DNA of 64,000 nt from NCBI RefSeq assembly GCF_049310025.1, contig NZ_JBJYKD010000013.1:8471-72470 (forward strand). Direction: 5' to 3'. A program made the position numbers and the translations under genes. Under the pieces are notes generated by a model. It made no database searches. It worked only from the letters and a program-made list of their open reading frames with translations, and was not told where the DNA came from. Below are positions 1 to 9,303 of the stretch, in pieces. Position 1 is the stretch's first letter; each line of letters begins with the position of its first letter. This DNA is from JBJYKD01 sp049310025 (GTDB taxonomy: Bacteria > Bacillota > Thermosediminibacteria > Thermosediminibacterales > Tepidanaerobacteraceae).

Positions 1-1
1 C

Positions 2-1195
2 GAAGGCCAGGGGCTCGAATTTGTGCTGCAGGTAGAGCAGAAAGGCACCGGCCACGCACTGATGCAGGCTGAAGAAGCGGCCCGCGGAAGCTCACTCATC
101 GTGGTTCTCTACGGGGATATGCCCTTGGTGAGACCCGAAAGCATAGCCGCGATGGTCGATTTCCACCGCGAGCGAGGAGCGTGCGCCACGGTGATGACGG
201 CGTCGGTGAGCGATCCCACAGGATACGGCAGGATTATAAAAGAAGGGGACAGGGTGCTGGCCATCAGGGAAGAAAAGGACGCTTCCCCCGAAGAGAAGGC
301 CATATGCGAGATTAATTCGGGATTTTACTGCTTCGACGGGGAGGAAGTCTTTAAAGCACTTTCGAGGGTGAACAACCGCAACCGTCAGGGAGAATACTAC
401 CTGACGGATGTGGTGGAGATTTTAAACGGCGATGGCAAAACGGTTCTTGCTTTCAAAATCCGGAACCCGGAAGAACTGAGCGGCGTAAACGACCGCCGGC
501 AGCTGGCCGTCGTCCAGGCCGTCATGCAAAAGAGGATTTTAAACCACTGGATGAGTGAGGGCGTAACTTTTATAAACCCCGATACTTCGGTGGTGGAGGC
601 GGATGTAAAGATCGGGAGGGATACGGTGATCTACCCCGGCGTGTGTCTTGAAGGCCGCACCGAAATAGGAGAGGGCTGCGCCCTGATAGGCCCATGCCGC
701 ATAAGAGACAGCAAAATAGGCAATCATGTGGAGATTACCATGTCTCAGATCCAGGAAAGCGTCGTTGAAGACGGTGTGAAAATCGGCCCATTTTCAAACC
801 TGCGCCCGGGCTGTGTTATAAGCTCCGGTGTAAAAATAGGGGATTTCGTGGAAATGAAAAACGCCAGGGTCGGCGAGGGCTCGAAAGTTCCTCACCTCTC
901 GTACGTCGGCGATGCCGTCATAGGCAGGGGTGTGAATATCGGGGCGGGAGTAATTTTTGTAAATTACGATGGATACAAAAAACATCAGACTGTGGTTGAA
1001 GACGGGGCCTTTGTGGGGTGCAACTCCAATCTCATCGCTCCGGTGACCATCGGGGCCGGCTCGTACGTGGCCGCCGGTTCCACTATCACCAGGGAAGTGC
1101 CCGGCGATTCTCTGGCCATAGCCAGGGCCAGGCAGGAAAACAAACCGGGATGGGTGGAAAAACGGAGGAAGAAAATCGAAGGAGGCAATGAGTAA
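2..1195 (+). CDS. glmU: Bifunctional GlmU, 5'-truncated by window edge
   Basis: Bifunctional N-acetylglucosamine-1-phosphate uridyltransferase / glucosamine-1-phosphate N-acetyltransferase, which makes UDP-GlcNAc for peptidoglycan in the cytoplasm. About 397 codons are present; the family is near 455 residues, so roughly the first 60, including the nucleotide-binding GxGTRM loop, lie left of the window. Visible pyrophosphorylase motifs are QKGTGHA (near the start) and YGDMPLV. From about residue 190 hexapeptide repeats (I-G-x-x-x type) form the left-handed beta-helix acetyltransferase, with the conserved HLSYVGDA and NYDG segments. The stop codon overlaps the start of prs by 8 nt, so the two are co-translated, as is usual in Bacillota. 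Identification is very secure. Confidence 0.97.
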   Translation, partial: EGQGLEFVLQVEQKGTGHALMQAEEAARGSSLIVVLYGDMPLVRPESIAAMVDFHRERGACATVMTASVSDPTGYGRIIKEGDRVLAIREEKDASPEEKAICEINSGFYCFDGEEVFKALSRVNNRNRQGEYYLTDVVEILNGDGKTVLAFKIRNPEELSGVNDRRQLAVVQAVMQKRILNHWMSEGVTFINPDTSVVEADVKIGRDTVIYPGVCLEGRTEIGEGCALIGPCRIRDSKIGNHVEITMSQIQESVVEDGVKIGPFSNLRPGCVISSGVKIGDFVEMKNARVGEGSKVPHLSYVGDAVIGRGVNIGAGVIFVNYDGYKKHQTVVEDGAFVGCNSNLIAPVTIGAGSYVAAGSTITREVPGDSLAIARARQENKPGWVEKRRKKIEGGNE

Positions 1196-2135
1196 AATGG
1201 ACAGCAGGCTGGAGATTTTCACCGGCAACGCTAACCCCGAACTTGCCCGGGAAATAGCGGAAAACCTGGGAATTCGCCTGGGTGACGCGGTGGTCAATAC
1301 GTTCAGCGACGGGGAGATCCAGGTAAAGATAAATGAAAGCGTGCGGGGAGCCGACGTCTTTGTGGTGCAGCCGTTTTCATATCCCGTAAACGACAGCATA
1401 ATGGAACTCCTTATCATGATAGACGCCTTTAAAAGGGCGTCGGCCGGGCGCATCACCGCGGTGATACCATATTACGGTTACGCCCGCCAGGACAGGAAAA
1501 GCCGCCCCAGGGACCCCATCACGGCAAAGCTGGTGGCGGACCTCATTTCGGCGGCGGGGACCCACAGGGTCCTGACCATGGACCTGCACGCCGGCCAGAT
1601 CCAGGGTTTCTTCAATTTCCCCGTGGATCACCTCATGGCCGTGCCCATTTTGGCCGACTACTTTAACAAGAAAAACCTGGGGGATATTGTGGTGGTTTCC
1701 CCGGACCACGGCGGGGTCGTCAGGGCCAGGGAACTTGCCAACAGGCTGGGGGCGTCCATAGCCATCATCGACAAGCGCAGGCCGGAGCCCAACGTGGCCG
1801 AAGTGATGAACATAATCGGAAAAGTGCACGGCAAGGTCGCCATCATGACCGACGACATAATAGACACTGCCGGCACCATTACCATGGGTGCTCAGGCATT
1901 GATAGAGCACGGGGCCAGAGAGGTGTACGCCTGCTGCACCCATCCGGTGCTGTCAGGGCCCGCCATTGAAAGGCTGAAGGCCTCGCCCATAGTGGAGGTG
2001 GTGGTGACCAACACCATCCCCCTCAGGGAAAACCAGAAACTGGACAAGATAAAAGTATTGTCGGTGGCGCAGCTCTTTGCGTCGGCCATTGCCAGGATCC
2101 ATGAGAACCGTTCGGTAAGCACGCTGTTTGATTGA
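1188..2135 (+). CDS. prs: Ribose-phosphate pyrophosphokinase
   Basis: Class I PRPP synthetase, 315 residues (normal length): ATP plus ribose-5-phosphate gives PRPP for purine, pyrimidine, NAD, His and Trp synthesis. The start region reads [12 protein letters not shown], followed by [10 protein letters not shown], the divalent-cation site [11 protein letters not shown], and the PRPP loop [10 protein letters not shown]. The first ATG lies within the glmU stop region, 2 nt after GGAGG; a second ATG at 1197 is 11 nt from the same site, so the true start could be either. It is translationally coupled to glmU. Nothing is missing from the active site. Confidence 0.97.
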   Translation: MSKMDSRLEIFTGNANPELAREIAENLGIRLGDAVVNTFSDGEIQVKINESVRGADVFVVQPFSYPVNDSIMELLIMIDAFKRASAGRITAVIPYYGYARQDRKSRPRDPITAKLVADLISAAGTHRVLTMDLHAGQIQGFFNFPVDHLMAVPILADYFNKKNLGDIVVVSPDHGGVVRARELANRLGASIAIIDKRRPEPNVAEVMNIIGKVHGKVAIMTDDIIDTAGTITMGAQALIEHGAREVYACCTHPVLSGPAIERLKASPIVEVVVTNTIPLRENQKLDKIKVLSVAQLFASAIARIHENRSVSTLFD

Positions 2136-2255
2136 GACAAAACTTGCTATATAAAATATAATTAAGTATAATAATAAGAAAATGTTAGAAGATGTAAATT
2201 CCACTCCGGATTAAAAATCTGAAGCCTTGCCATAAATTCAGGAAGGAGGATGATT

Positions 2256-2891
2256 ATGGAACAGCTGGTTTTGAAGGCGACGGAGCGCAGGACCGGGAAA
2301 AGCGCCAGTAAAAGTCTCAGAAACAACCACAAATTGCCGGGGGTGGTTTACGGCAAAGATGTGGAAAGCAAACCCGTGGCCGTGGACCAGAAAGAACTCT
2401 TAAAGATTCTGAAAACTCACGGCGAAAGTGCCTTGATAAACCTGGAACTGGATGGAAAAACCTTCCCCGTCCTGATGAAGGAGATCCAGAGGGATACCCT
2501 TAAAAACACCATAACCCACGTTGACTTTTACAAAGTGTCCATGACCGAGAAGATAGAATTCGACCTGCCCATCGTGTTGAAGGGCGACCCCGAAGGCGTG
2601 AAGATGGGCGGAATATTGCAGCATCAAAAGCGGGAGCTTTCCGCAAAAGCTCTGCCCGCCGATATTCCCGAACACCTGGAAGTGGACATATCCCACCTTA
2701 TGATAGGCGATACCCTGACTGTCGGGGACCTGAAAGTGGATGAGAAAATTACCATACTCGACGACCCCGAAGAGGTGGTCGTGACGGTGCTGGCTCCGAA
2801 GCTTGCCGAGGATACCGAAGTGCCCGCCGGAGAGCAGGCCGCGGAGCCCGAAGTGGTGGCAAAAGGCAAGGAAAAGAAAGAGGAAGAATAA
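2256..2891 (+). CDS. rplY: 50S ribosomal protein L25, CTC form
   Basis: Long (general stress protein CTC) form of ribosomal protein L25, about 211 residues: an N-terminal 5S-rRNA-binding domain (KATERRTGKSASKSLR, LPGVVYGK) plus the C-terminal TL5 beta domain and an acidic tail (EEPE/KGKEKKEEE type). Start chosen at 2256 because AGGAGG (2244-2249) directly abuts the upstream in-frame ATG at 2250 but sits 6 nt before this one. It is followed by a strong intrinsic terminator and lies between prs and pth, its standard position in Bacillota. Confidence 0.95.
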   Translation: MEQLVLKATERRTGKSASKSLRNNHKLPGVVYGKDVESKPVAVDQKELLKILKTHGESALINLELDGKTFPVLMKEIQRDTLKNTITHVDFYKVSMTEKIEFDLPIVLKGDPEGVKMGGILQHQKRELSAKALPADIPEHLEVDISHLMIGDTLTVGDLKVDEKITILDDPEEVVVTVLAPKLAEDTEVPAGEQAAEPEVVAKGKEKKEEE

Positions 2892-2897
2892 AAGTCG

Positions 2898-2930
2898 ACG
2901 AGGCGCAACTTTTGTTGCGCCGTTTCTAAT
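2898..2930 (+). terminator. Intrinsic terminator after rplY
   Basis: GGCGCAAC, loop TTTT, GTTGCGCC, then GTTTCT. An 8-bp perfect stem 7 nt after the rplY stop. Confidence 0.8.
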
Positions 2931-2956
2931 TTGAAAACCATGGACGGTTTGAGGTG

Positions 2957-3532
2957 ATGAAAGTGTATCTGATAGCCGGTCTCGGAAACCCGGGGAAGGA
3001 ATACGAAGGAACCCGCCACAACGTGGGATTTGCGGCCCTTGACGTAATAGCCGGTAGACTCGGGGCAACTGTAAATAAAGTGAAATTTAAAGGGCTGATC
3101 GGCGAGGGGAATTATTGCGCCGAAAAAGTCCTGCTTTTAAAGCCCCAGACCTATATGAATCTGTCCGGAGAAAGTGTCGCCGACGCCGTGAATTTTTATA
3201 AAATTCCCCTGGACCGCCTCATCGTAATATACGATGACATGGACCTGCCGGTGGGGAAGCTGCGCATTAGACCTTCGGGGAGTTCCGGCGGGCACCGGGG
3301 AATGGAGTCTATCATCTATCAACTCTCCTCGGAAGAGTTCTACCGCATAAGGATAGGCATAGGGCGGCCCGGGGAGAGGGATGTGGTGGGCCATGTACTG
3401 GGAAAATTCTATGAGGAGGAACTGCAAAAAATCAAAGCCGCCGTTGAGGCGGCGGCCGAAGCGGCCCTCACCATAATCTCAGACGGCGTAAATGAAGCCA
3501 TGAACCGTTTCAACGGCTTCGAGGCGCAGTAG
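2957..3532 (+). CDS. pth: Peptidyl-tRNA hydrolase
   Basis: Pth hydrolyses the ester of peptidyl-tRNAs released from stalled ribosomes. About 191 residues, normal length. Motifs: GLGNPGKEYEGTRHNVGF at the N-terminus (catalytic His in RHNVGF), LLKPQTYMNLSGE, YDDMDLPVGKLRIRPSGSSGGHRGM. Start is ambiguous between ATG 2957 and GTG 2963; the latter is 6 nt from GAGGTG and gives the more usual N-terminus. It has its own RBS after the rplY terminator. Confidence 0.95.
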   Translation: MKVYLIAGLGNPGKEYEGTRHNVGFAALDVIAGRLGATVNKVKFKGLIGEGNYCAEKVLLLKPQTYMNLSGESVADAVNFYKIPLDRLIVIYDDMDLPVGKLRIRPSGSSGGHRGMESIIYQLSSEEFYRIRIGIGRPGERDVVGHVLGKFYEEELQKIKAAVEAAAEAALTIISDGVNEAMNRFNGFEAQ

Positions 3533-3544
3533 CTCCCGAAGGCA

Positions 3545-3651
3545 TTGAACCGAGAAGCACCTGGCAAGAGCCATTATAGTAACCCACGACTTTCACTTGT
3601 TTCGGGCTATAACTGAGGCAAAGAAATTAGGGATGGATGTAACTGGTTTTT
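3545..3651 (+). pseudogene. Remnant of a DUF218 (YdcF/SanA-like) protein
   Basis: Immediately after pth two frames read as the C-terminal part of a DUF218 membrane-associated protein: EPRSTWQE (cf. the family's E-x-x-STxT-x-EN), then after a frame change ARAIIVTHDFHLFRAI and TEAKKLGMDVTGF before a TAA at 3649-3651. The VTxxFHLxRA signature is characteristic. The N-terminal three quarters are absent, so this is a decayed fragment. Based on motif recall only; no product is expected. Confidence 0.5.
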
Positions 3652-3766
3652 AACTCTTCTATAACAATGGAAAATAGCATTGAGTTGGAATGTAAGGTTT
3701 TATTATGATAATATAAATATTGAACATAACTTTAAAAAATGATGGTAAAAAAAGAGGAGAGGTATT

Positions 3767-3917
3767 ATGCCATTACCGCAAAAAAAGAGAATATACCTCT
3801 ATGGATTATTTGACCTGGCCGGAAGATGAAAGATACGAGATTATCGACGGTATAGCTTATATGCAGGCTGCCCCATCTCTTGTGATTGATCTTGGGCCAG
3901 TGTTTGCCGGAATATGA
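3767..3917 (+). pseudogene. Truncated, frameshifted Uma2-family (DUF820) gene
   Basis: An ATG at 3767 behind a GAGAGG ribosome-binding site starts MPLPQKK, the typical N-terminus of Uma2/DUF820 PD-(D/E)XK-like proteins. After the poly-A run the match continues in another frame as REYTSMDYLTWPEDERYEIIDG then IAYMQAAPS, and stops at 3915-3917. Full members are about 190 residues, so the catalytic core is lost. Scattered Uma2-like residues up to about 4010 suggest the original 3' end. Dead gene. Confidence 0.65.
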
Positions 3918-4029
3918 GAAAAGGAGCTGTATTTTGATGTTTTTTGACGGTAGAGGGAATTTTCAGTAATGGACTAAACTGAGAGAGCTCTTTCCCGGAC
4001 GGGAATAAATAAAGGAAGGATGAGTTAAA

Positions 4030-4404
4030 ATGCCTTCAGAGATCGGCTTGAAAGTGGTTCTTCGCTTTTTGTTCGGCGGCGGAGCTGTCGCCCTTTCCGC
4101 CGTTGTGGCTAAGCTGCTGGGAGACCGGATCGGCGGGATTTTTGCCGCTTTTCCGGCGGTTTATATTTCAGCGGTGGTTGCCGTAGGGTTGAGTGTACCG
4201 GCGGCATCCGCATTGACTGCTACGGTGGAAGTATCCAAAGGGGCACTGGTGGGGATGTCTGCTAACATTTTCAGTGCGGCTTTGGCGGCAGTATCCATTC
4301 CCAGGCACGGATGGAAAAAAGGCCTGGCTTTGGCCATAGCGGTATGGCTGATGCTTGCCGGGATCATATATGCTGCTGCTTTTTCGCTGGGATGGGTGAG
4401 GTGA
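4030..4404 (+). CDS. DUF3147-like membrane protein, first of a pair
   Basis: 124-residue, very hydrophobic protein with about four predicted membrane segments. It shares the sequence pattern RFLFGGxAV and GxFAAFPAV with the next gene, so the two are tandem paralogues. The pattern resembles DUF3147-type membrane proteins; function unknown. Start is ATG after AAGGAAGGATG. The stop lies 5 nt before the start of the second copy, so the pair are probably co-translated and may form a heteromeric membrane complex (inference). Confidence 0.7.
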   Translation: MPSEIGLKVVLRFLFGGGAVALSAVVAKLLGDRIGGIFAAFPAVYISAVVAVGLSVPAASALTATVEVSKGALVGMSANIFSAALAAVSIPRHGWKKGLALAIAVWLMLAGIIYAAAFSLGWVR

Positions 4405-4409
4405 AAAAG

Positions 4410-4802
4410 ATGAGATGGGATTGGCTGGATATCCTGGTTCGTTTTTTGTTCGGCGGTAGTGCAGTGGTGGCAAGTTACCTGGTTTCCCTGGCGGTGCCGT
4501 GGCCGTCCCTGGCCGGGGTGTTTGCTGCTTTTCCCGCCGTCATGGCGGCGGCGATTATAATGACCGGATACAAACAGGGTTCATCGGCCGCTGGCGAAGT
4601 AGCCTTGGGCGCCGTTGCCGGTATGCTGGGCGGAATTATTTGTATCCTGGCGGCAGTAACCCTGATACCGCTGTTTCATAATTGGGCGGTGGGACTTTTT
4701 GTGTCGCTTTTTGTATGGTTCGGCGCCGCCGCTATATTCAATCATCTTTTTGCGAAAGTTAAAGAAAAAACCTCCGCGATGGCCGGAAAGGGCAGGTTGT
4801 AA
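4410..4802 (+). CDS. DUF3147-like membrane protein, second of a pair
   Basis: About 130 residues, four hydrophobic segments, paralogous to the preceding protein (RFLFGGSAV, GVFAAFPAVMAAAI). Start chosen at ATG 4410 because GAGGTG ends 6 nt upstream; an in-frame GTG at 4401 is possible. The C-terminal tail is basic (KVKEKTSAMAGKGR), placing it in the cytoplasm under the positive-inside rule. Function unknown. Confidence 0.7.
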   Translation: MRWDWLDILVRFLFGGSAVVASYLVSLAVPWPSLAGVFAAFPAVMAAAIIMTGYKQGSSAAGEVALGAVAGMLGGIICILAAVTLIPLFHNWAVGLFVSLFVWFGAAAIFNHLFAKVKEKTSAMAGKGRL

Positions 4803-4877
4803 AAAACCTGTCCCCGTGAATATCGGGCAATATTACAGGGGCGACCCGCTGGTCACCCCTTGGGAGTGGAATGAGTA

Positions 4878-5219
4878 TTGAAAAAGATTCTGTTGGCTGT
4901 CATTTTGATCTTTTTCGTAGTAATAATTTTTCACCTTACCCCTGCGGGGGCGATCCGATTTTATGTTGCTTTACACGGTGGACCTTTTGCAGCGGCGAGG
5001 GTTAAAATCACACCGGGGGGATTTTACGAACGCCACTGGGCGACTACGGCTTACGGGTGGCAATTCTTTGTCGAGGGTTATCGCGAGCGTCAATTGGGTC
5101 AAGAAGTACATTTCTTTTACTTAAATAAGAACTCTGTGGGTTTATGGACGGTAACTTCAGTAGGCAGAGGACCATGTGGATTTTTTGAGGTTAATGTAGC
5201 CGGCACTTCAACCAAATAG
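4878..5219 (+). CDS. Hypothetical membrane-anchored/secreted protein
   Basis: 113 residues from a TTG start. An N-terminal hydrophobic stretch (LLAVILIFFVVIIF) looks like a signal anchor; the rest is a small soluble domain rich in aromatic residues (GGFYERHWATTAYGWQFF). I do not recognise the family. Its last 100 bases overlap a possible minus-strand gene (5117-5486); both frames look protein-like there, so one is probably spurious. The TTG start lacks a strong Shine-Dalgarno, which lowers confidence. Confidence 0.5.
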   Translation: MKKILLAVILIFFVVIIFHLTPAGAIRFYVALHGGPFAAARVKITPGGFYERHWATTAYGWQFFVEGYRERQLGQEVHFFYLNKNSVGLWTVTSVGRGPCGFFEVNVAGTSTK

Positions 5220-5486
5220 ACCCTTCCCTTATTGGTTCCTGCAATAATCTGACGTTTACCGGCAGCCAACCAGATTACCCTGCCTGCGGGCCATATACGG
5301 GTATCGACACCGGGGCCGGTGATATGAATGGATTCCCCGCTTTCCGGAATCGTCCGGGGGAACTATTTCCCCGAATTCCTGCGGTCGGGAAAAATGCGCA
5401 TGCCTGATAACACCGAAAACAAAATACAGCATTAATAACATAATTAACACGACTTTCAAGTTGATTTTTATTTTCGGCTGTTTCAT
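5117..5486 (-). pseudogene. Possible frameshifted membrane-anchored protein
   Basis: On the minus strand an ATG at 5486 opens MKQPKIKINLKVVLIMLL with a signal-anchor, runs to EFGEIVPPDD, then after an apparent shift near 5350 continues as IPESGESIHITGPGVDTRI, RVIWLAAGKRQIIAGTNKG and on to a stop at 5117-5119. The second part is too long and protein-like to ignore, but it overlaps the plus-strand gene and has no clear RBS. Either a decayed gene or chance. Confidence 0.3.
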
Positions 5487-5626
5487 CCGTTGTCGACATA
5501 TAATTACAACCATAAACACAACTATGAATTTACTCGTCCCAATTCGCACTGTAAACTTTCTTTAAAAGAGGATTAATAACATTTATCAACTCCTGACCTT
5601 TTATTTCCCCCTTGATCCCCGGGAAA

Positions 5627-6547
5627 TTATTCAAACCTTTTCAGGTCATCCCATTCAAATGTCCATTCAGGCGTTAATAATAAAGCTTTTTCCGGTTCTA
5701 TAGTATACCAGGGGCTCAATTCCGGGTTCCGGGGATTCTTCAATATATGTATATCCTGGGCTGGCATGTAACTCTGGGCCAGCATGAAAATTTTTTCTCC
5801 CGTATCCCTGTTTTCCGCCATGTCCACTACGATTACACAGTGCCCGGGAGTTCCTCCACGTATAAAGACATCTCCGATTCTCATGTCTTCCGGTGCCGCC
5901 GGCTTTAGTTCTTTTGACAGGGATAAAGTTCCAGCATATGCGAATACCGTGTCCAGGTATTTTCGAAAGTCTTCATAATCGGTGGAGTATCCTGCAGTTT
6001 TTACCCATGTAACATTATTGCCGGAAACGGCAATCCTGTACCCGTGCATCCACTTGCTGTAATCGGCCTTGAAGCCGTTTGTGAAGTTAAAGTGTATCTT
6101 ATCATACTGCCTCTGCCCGTACAGATACTCCGCCCTTAAGCGGATAACGGCATCGGCGCACTGCTGCAGGTCTTTTGTACCGATATCCATATCTACAACG
6201 GCTTCATGCGCATCGTTCCTTTTTATTTCTCCATTGTAATAATGCACCTTGGAGCCGTGGGGCTTGAGCGGCAGGTTTCTTAAATACTCACCGAACGAAT
6301 CCGCTTCAACCCTGACCCTCTCGAATCCATCCGGTACATTTATCCGTTCGCGTAAACTTTTCCCATCTTCGTTAATCAGTTTTCCAATTTGCGGCTGTTT
6401 TACAGGCCACGACTGCAAAAACTTCCCGTTTATTTTGTTCATCCGCTGCCTTTCTTGATGCGTGTTATAAATATACAACCCCAAACTCGTCAATAAGGAA
6501 ATTATAAAGATACCCAAAGCCACGCTGATAACGACTTTTCTATTCAT
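5627..6547 (-). CDS. DUF4846 family protein
   Basis: 306-residue protein with an N-terminal signal-anchor (VVISVALGIFIISLLTSLGLYIY) and a large extracytoplasmic domain matching my memory of DUF4846: the VPxGFxRV start, SFGEYLRNLPLKPHGSKV, and GGTPGHCVIVVDMAEN near the C-terminus. Members are usually exported or lipid-anchored; the biochemical role is not established. The ATG follows AGGAGAG. It is monocistronic and oriented opposite to its neighbours. Confidence 0.75.
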   Translation of the reverse strand: MNRKVVISVALGIFIISLLTSLGLYIYNTHQERQRMNKINGKFLQSWPVKQPQIGKLINEDGKSLRERINVPDGFERVRVEADSFGEYLRNLPLKPHGSKVHYYNGEIKRNDAHEAVVDMDIGTKDLQQCADAVIRLRAEYLYGQRQYDKIHFNFTNGFKADYSKWMHGYRIAVSGNNVTWVKTAGYSTDYEDFRKYLDTVFAYAGTLSLSKELKPAAPEDMRIGDVFIRGGTPGHCVIVVDMAENRDTGEKIFMLAQSYMPAQDIHILKNPRNPELSPWYTIEPEKALLLTPEWTFEWDDLKRFE

Positions 6548-6916
6548 ATCAACTCTCCTGAAAAATCCTGTTTTTGAAAATCCGGCTACATATGCCCGGC
6601 TCCCTGCCCAACAAGAGAGTGGTTGTGTTTTTCATGTTTTTCCTCCCGATTCGCAAGCTACCATTTAATAGACGTTTAAAAAGCCCGTTTGGTTCCATGA
6701 ATTTATTAAAAATTTTTGTATAATGCATTTTTCCGGGGCTGTTGCCGCCGAGCTGGAAAATTGCAGTATACATGGAACTGTTTGTGGAAAAAAATAACAC
6801 AAATAGCTCATTTTATAAGGGATTCAAAAATTTCTCGGCATATAAAATTTTTCGCGGGGCAGATTAAATACGAGGAGAATTTTTTTATTTCAATTCCCGA
6901 TAAGGGGGGATTAGGA

Positions 6917-7267
6917 TTGTCGATTTTAAGGTCGTTTTTCTTTGGGCTGGGTGCCGCGGCTCTGGCTTACATGCTTTCGCCCGGGGTTAAAAAAATGGCG
7001 CGGCCGATGCTCGAAAAAGGAGCCAGCGGTGTAATGAACCTGGCGCAAAAAGGCAGGGAGACTGTTGAAGGATTGAAAAGACGCCGCGGAGAAAGCGGCG
7101 ACGCGGGCGAAGAAACCGGGCGTCAAACGATTGAAGCAAGTTACGATACCACTATTGAACAACTGAGGCAGGAGCGGAACCGGGCATTTAATGAAATAAA
7201 GGAACTCAGAAATATCATAAATCAGCTGCAGAGCGAGATTAACGAACTGAAAGAGAAAAATGAATGA
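6917..7267 (+). CDS. YtxH-like membrane protein with C-terminal coiled coil
   Basis: About 116 residues from TTG 6917, 7 nt after AGGGGGGA. A short hydrophobic segment (FFFGLGAAALAYMLSP) is followed by a basic linker and a heptad-rich coiled coil (IEQLRQERNRAFNEIKELR..., INQLQSEINELKEK). This resembles YtxH-type small membrane proteins, whose function is unclear. Longer upstream extensions of the frame have no RBS and lower-quality sequence. It ends just before a bidirectional terminator. Confidence 0.6.
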   Translation: MSILRSFFFGLGAAALAYMLSPGVKKMARPMLEKGASGVMNLAQKGRETVEGLKRRRGESGDAGEETGRQTIEASYDTTIEQLRQERNRAFNEIKELRNIINQLQSEINELKEKNE

Positions 7268-7277
7268 TAAAAAAATG

Positions 7278-7298
7278 GAGCCGGATCGGCTCTTTTTT
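7278..7298. terminator. Bidirectional terminator
   Basis: GAGCCG, GAT, CGGCTC with a T-run on the right and an A-run on the left; it serves both the convergent YtxH-like gene and the cyclase gene. Confidence 0.75.
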
Positions 7299-7307
7299 AT
7301 TTTATAT

Positions 7308-8024
7308 TTATTTTATAAGTATGGCCCTGGCGGGAGAGCCGTCACAGTTCTCTATTTTTAAGGGAAGGCAGACAAAGAAGTATTCTCCCGGCGGCACGTC
7401 TTTGAGTACCAGGCCTTCTATGATGGGGATGGAGTTGGAAAGCAACAGCCGGTGGACGGAGCCGTCGCCTTCCGGCGATTCGATTGAGAGGGAATCAATT
7501 CCCACGGCTTTTGCCCCGATGGACACAAGACGATTTGCGGCTTGGATATCGATATGGGGGCATTTATTGGTTCGGTAAATCATACCGCTCTCGGCAGCGC
7601 TTGTTCCGTTCCCAGTGGAAAACATTTCTGGTTTTTTGCGTTTGGCCGAACCATTACTATTCCTGGCCAGGTCAGGCACCGCCGTCTTAAAAAGAATTAT
7701 TTCGCCGTTTTTCAGATCTGATGGTATAGCTTCTATTTTTATCTGTCCCGGAGGTACTTCTACAACCCGGGCCGGGCCCGCCAGGTTTTTCAGGGGAATC
7801 CGGTCAATGGAAACCCCGTCCCGAATAAAATGCCCAGGAGCATCCACATGGGTGCCGGTATGGCTTCCCAGCCGGAGCCTTGACACCCGGCAGCCTCCGG
7901 TGCTGTAATCCTGGTGTATTTTTATATCTGGCCTGGGGTCTCCCGGATACACCGGCATGCCGGGCGAAATGGTCATGGAAATATCGTAAATCTTATACCG
8001 ATTAAAATTGTCTGCTGAATTCAA
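7308..8024 (-). CDS. Cyclase family protein (kynurenine formamidase fold)
   Basis: 238 residues matching the cyclase/KynB-type metal-dependent hydrolase family (PF04199): an N-terminal YDISMTISPGMPVYPGD, and the metal-binding SHTGTHVDAPGHF motif (H-x-G-T-H-x-D), then VGIDSLSIE and a C-terminal GLVLKDVPPGEY. Related enzymes hydrolyse amides such as N-formylkynurenine, but the substrate cannot be read here. An insertion of low complexity (around residues 120-140) is longer than usual. TTG start 8 nt after GGAGGG. Confidence 0.85.
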   Translation of the reverse strand: MNSADNFNRYKIYDISMTISPGMPVYPGDPRPDIKIHQDYSTGGCRVSRLRLGSHTGTHVDAPGHFIRDGVSIDRIPLKNLAGPARVVEVPPGQIKIEAIPSDLKNGEIILFKTAVPDLARNSNGSAKRKKPEMFSTGNGTSAAESGMIYRTNKCPHIDIQAANRLVSIGAKAVGIDSLSIESPEGDGSVHRLLLSNSIPIIEGLVLKDVPPGEYFFVCLPLKIENCDGSPARAILIK

Positions 8025-8216
8025 AAATTATCCCTCCAGAGTGGAAAAATTTTTATTTTGTCAAAAGTATCGTATCAGATAACATTTGTAATGTATATCG
8101 AGCAGGCTCGTTTCCGCTAATAATTTAATTTTGCATGAAATATATTTGTATAAAGAAATCGGATTTTTGGAAGGGCGCGCTACAGGTCTAATTAATAGCA
8201 AATTGGGGGAGTGCCT

Positions 8217-8894
8217 ATGCAAAATCAGGGAAGGACCAGGTTTACACTTCTTGCCATTTCAAAGCTCTACAATACCCGTATAAGCATGGTGGGGGTGGAC
8301 GAAAACCGGCGATGGGTGAGGCCCATGCCCATGTATCAATCGGACCTTTTTAGGGGCGATGAAAAGATTTTTGAGATTTTCGGCGTAACGGAAATGAGCT
8401 TGAACGACTGGTGGGGGCCGGCTCCCCGCCCGGAGGACCGCTTCTTTATCAGGAACGAACAGACGGCCCCCGGCCTTGTGAAGACTTTGGGCGAGGTGGA
8501 AAGGGTAAGGCTCTTGAGAGCCCTGGTGGACCCGTCGGTGGATGCCATTTTCAGCCGCGGGAGGACCCTGGGGCTGATAAAGCCCGTAGTAAAGGATGTG
8601 AATTTCCGGCGAAATCCTTACGATCCGGCCTCATACGAAGCCCGCATGGTATTTAAAGATATGCTGTCGAATACGGAACACAACTGGATGGTTACCGACC
8701 TTTTGTGGCACAGGATATTTGAGGATTTCATACGCGAAAACCCCGGTCTGCTGTCGGCCAAATTAAAAGAGACCAGAGAACTGCTGAATACGCGGGAGAG
8801 CTATCTTGTCGTGGGCCTGACCAGGCTTTTTTTGGAGCACCCGGGCCCCTATGGCGGATGCTGGCCACAAATCCTGGGCGTAATCATGCTGTAA
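8217..8894 (+). CDS. Dual OB-domain-like protein
   Basis: About 225 residues, no signal peptide, so probably cytoplasmic. The start TFTLLAISKLYNTR-like pattern (FTLLAISKLYNTRISM), VGVDENRRWVRPMP, and later EVERVRLLRALVDPS resemble the 'dual OB-containing domain' family described computationally and linked to nucleic-acid or conflict-related functions; this is recall, not a search. Start at ATG 8217, behind GGGGGAG; an in-frame GTG at 8211 falls inside that site. Ends at a strong terminator. Confidence 0.5.
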   Translation: MQNQGRTRFTLLAISKLYNTRISMVGVDENRRWVRPMPMYQSDLFRGDEKIFEIFGVTEMSLNDWWGPAPRPEDRFFIRNEQTAPGLVKTLGEVERVRLLRALVDPSVDAIFSRGRTLGLIKPVVKDVNFRRNPYDPASYEARMVFKDMLSNTEHNWMVTDLLWHRIFEDFIRENPGLLSAKLKETRELLNTRESYLVVGLTRLFLEHPGPYGGCWPQILGVIML

Positions 8895-8901
8895 CTTGCC
8901 G

Positions 8902-8925
8902 GACGTCTTGAAGGCGTCTTTTTTT
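8902..8925 (+). terminator. Intrinsic terminator
   Basis: GACGTC, TTGAA, GGCGTC, then seven T. It closes the dual-OB-like gene and marks the left edge of the accessory island. Confidence 0.8.
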
Positions 8926-8967
8926 ATTGCACACCGGAGGGATTTTTTTGTAATTAAAGATATCGCG

Positions 8968-9252
8968 TTGGTCCGAGGGATATATTCTAGAATTTTTTCT
9001 TATCATATCGATAGCTTTATTCGAAGCTATAACGGCAAGCCAGGCATGAAATTTTTTTATATCTCTCAATTTATCAAAGTTGTTGAATGCCGCTATAAAA
9101 GCCTCCTGGACGGCGTCTTCGGCGATGGAATCGTTGAGGGTAATCAAACAGGTCGATTTATATATCTTATCAAAATACTTGTCTAAAGCATTTCAAATAG
9201 ATCGCTATTTTCCAAAATTCCATCACCCCTTACAATCTTTCCCTGCATGTCC
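8968..9252 (-). pseudogene. Truncated duplicate of the ECF sigma factor gene
   Basis: Near-identical copy of the 5' part of the sigma gene at 14446-15012. The minus strand reads ITLNDSIAEDAVQEAFIAAF, DKLRDIKKFHAWLAVIASNKA, DMIRKNS, then diverges after PSD. A single base missing in 'cttgtc(g)taaagc' breaks the frame upstream of LITLND, and region 4 is absent. The duplication continues upstream through the divergent promoter to about 9345. No functional sigma factor is expected. Confidence 0.8.
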
Positions 9253-9303
9253 ATTATATCACAAAAAGATTATAAAATATTTTTAAAATGTTTACATAAT
9301 GTT

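Noticed and set aside
794..1456. 220-residue minus-strand frame
   Set aside because: Shadow of glmU and prs, with no RBS and low-complexity composition.
2400..3068. 222-residue minus-strand frame
   Set aside because: Shadow of rplY and the start of pth.
6549..6800. 83-residue minus-strand frame upstream of the DUF4846 gene
   Set aside because: No RBS, no family resemblance; occupies a promoter-like intergenic region.
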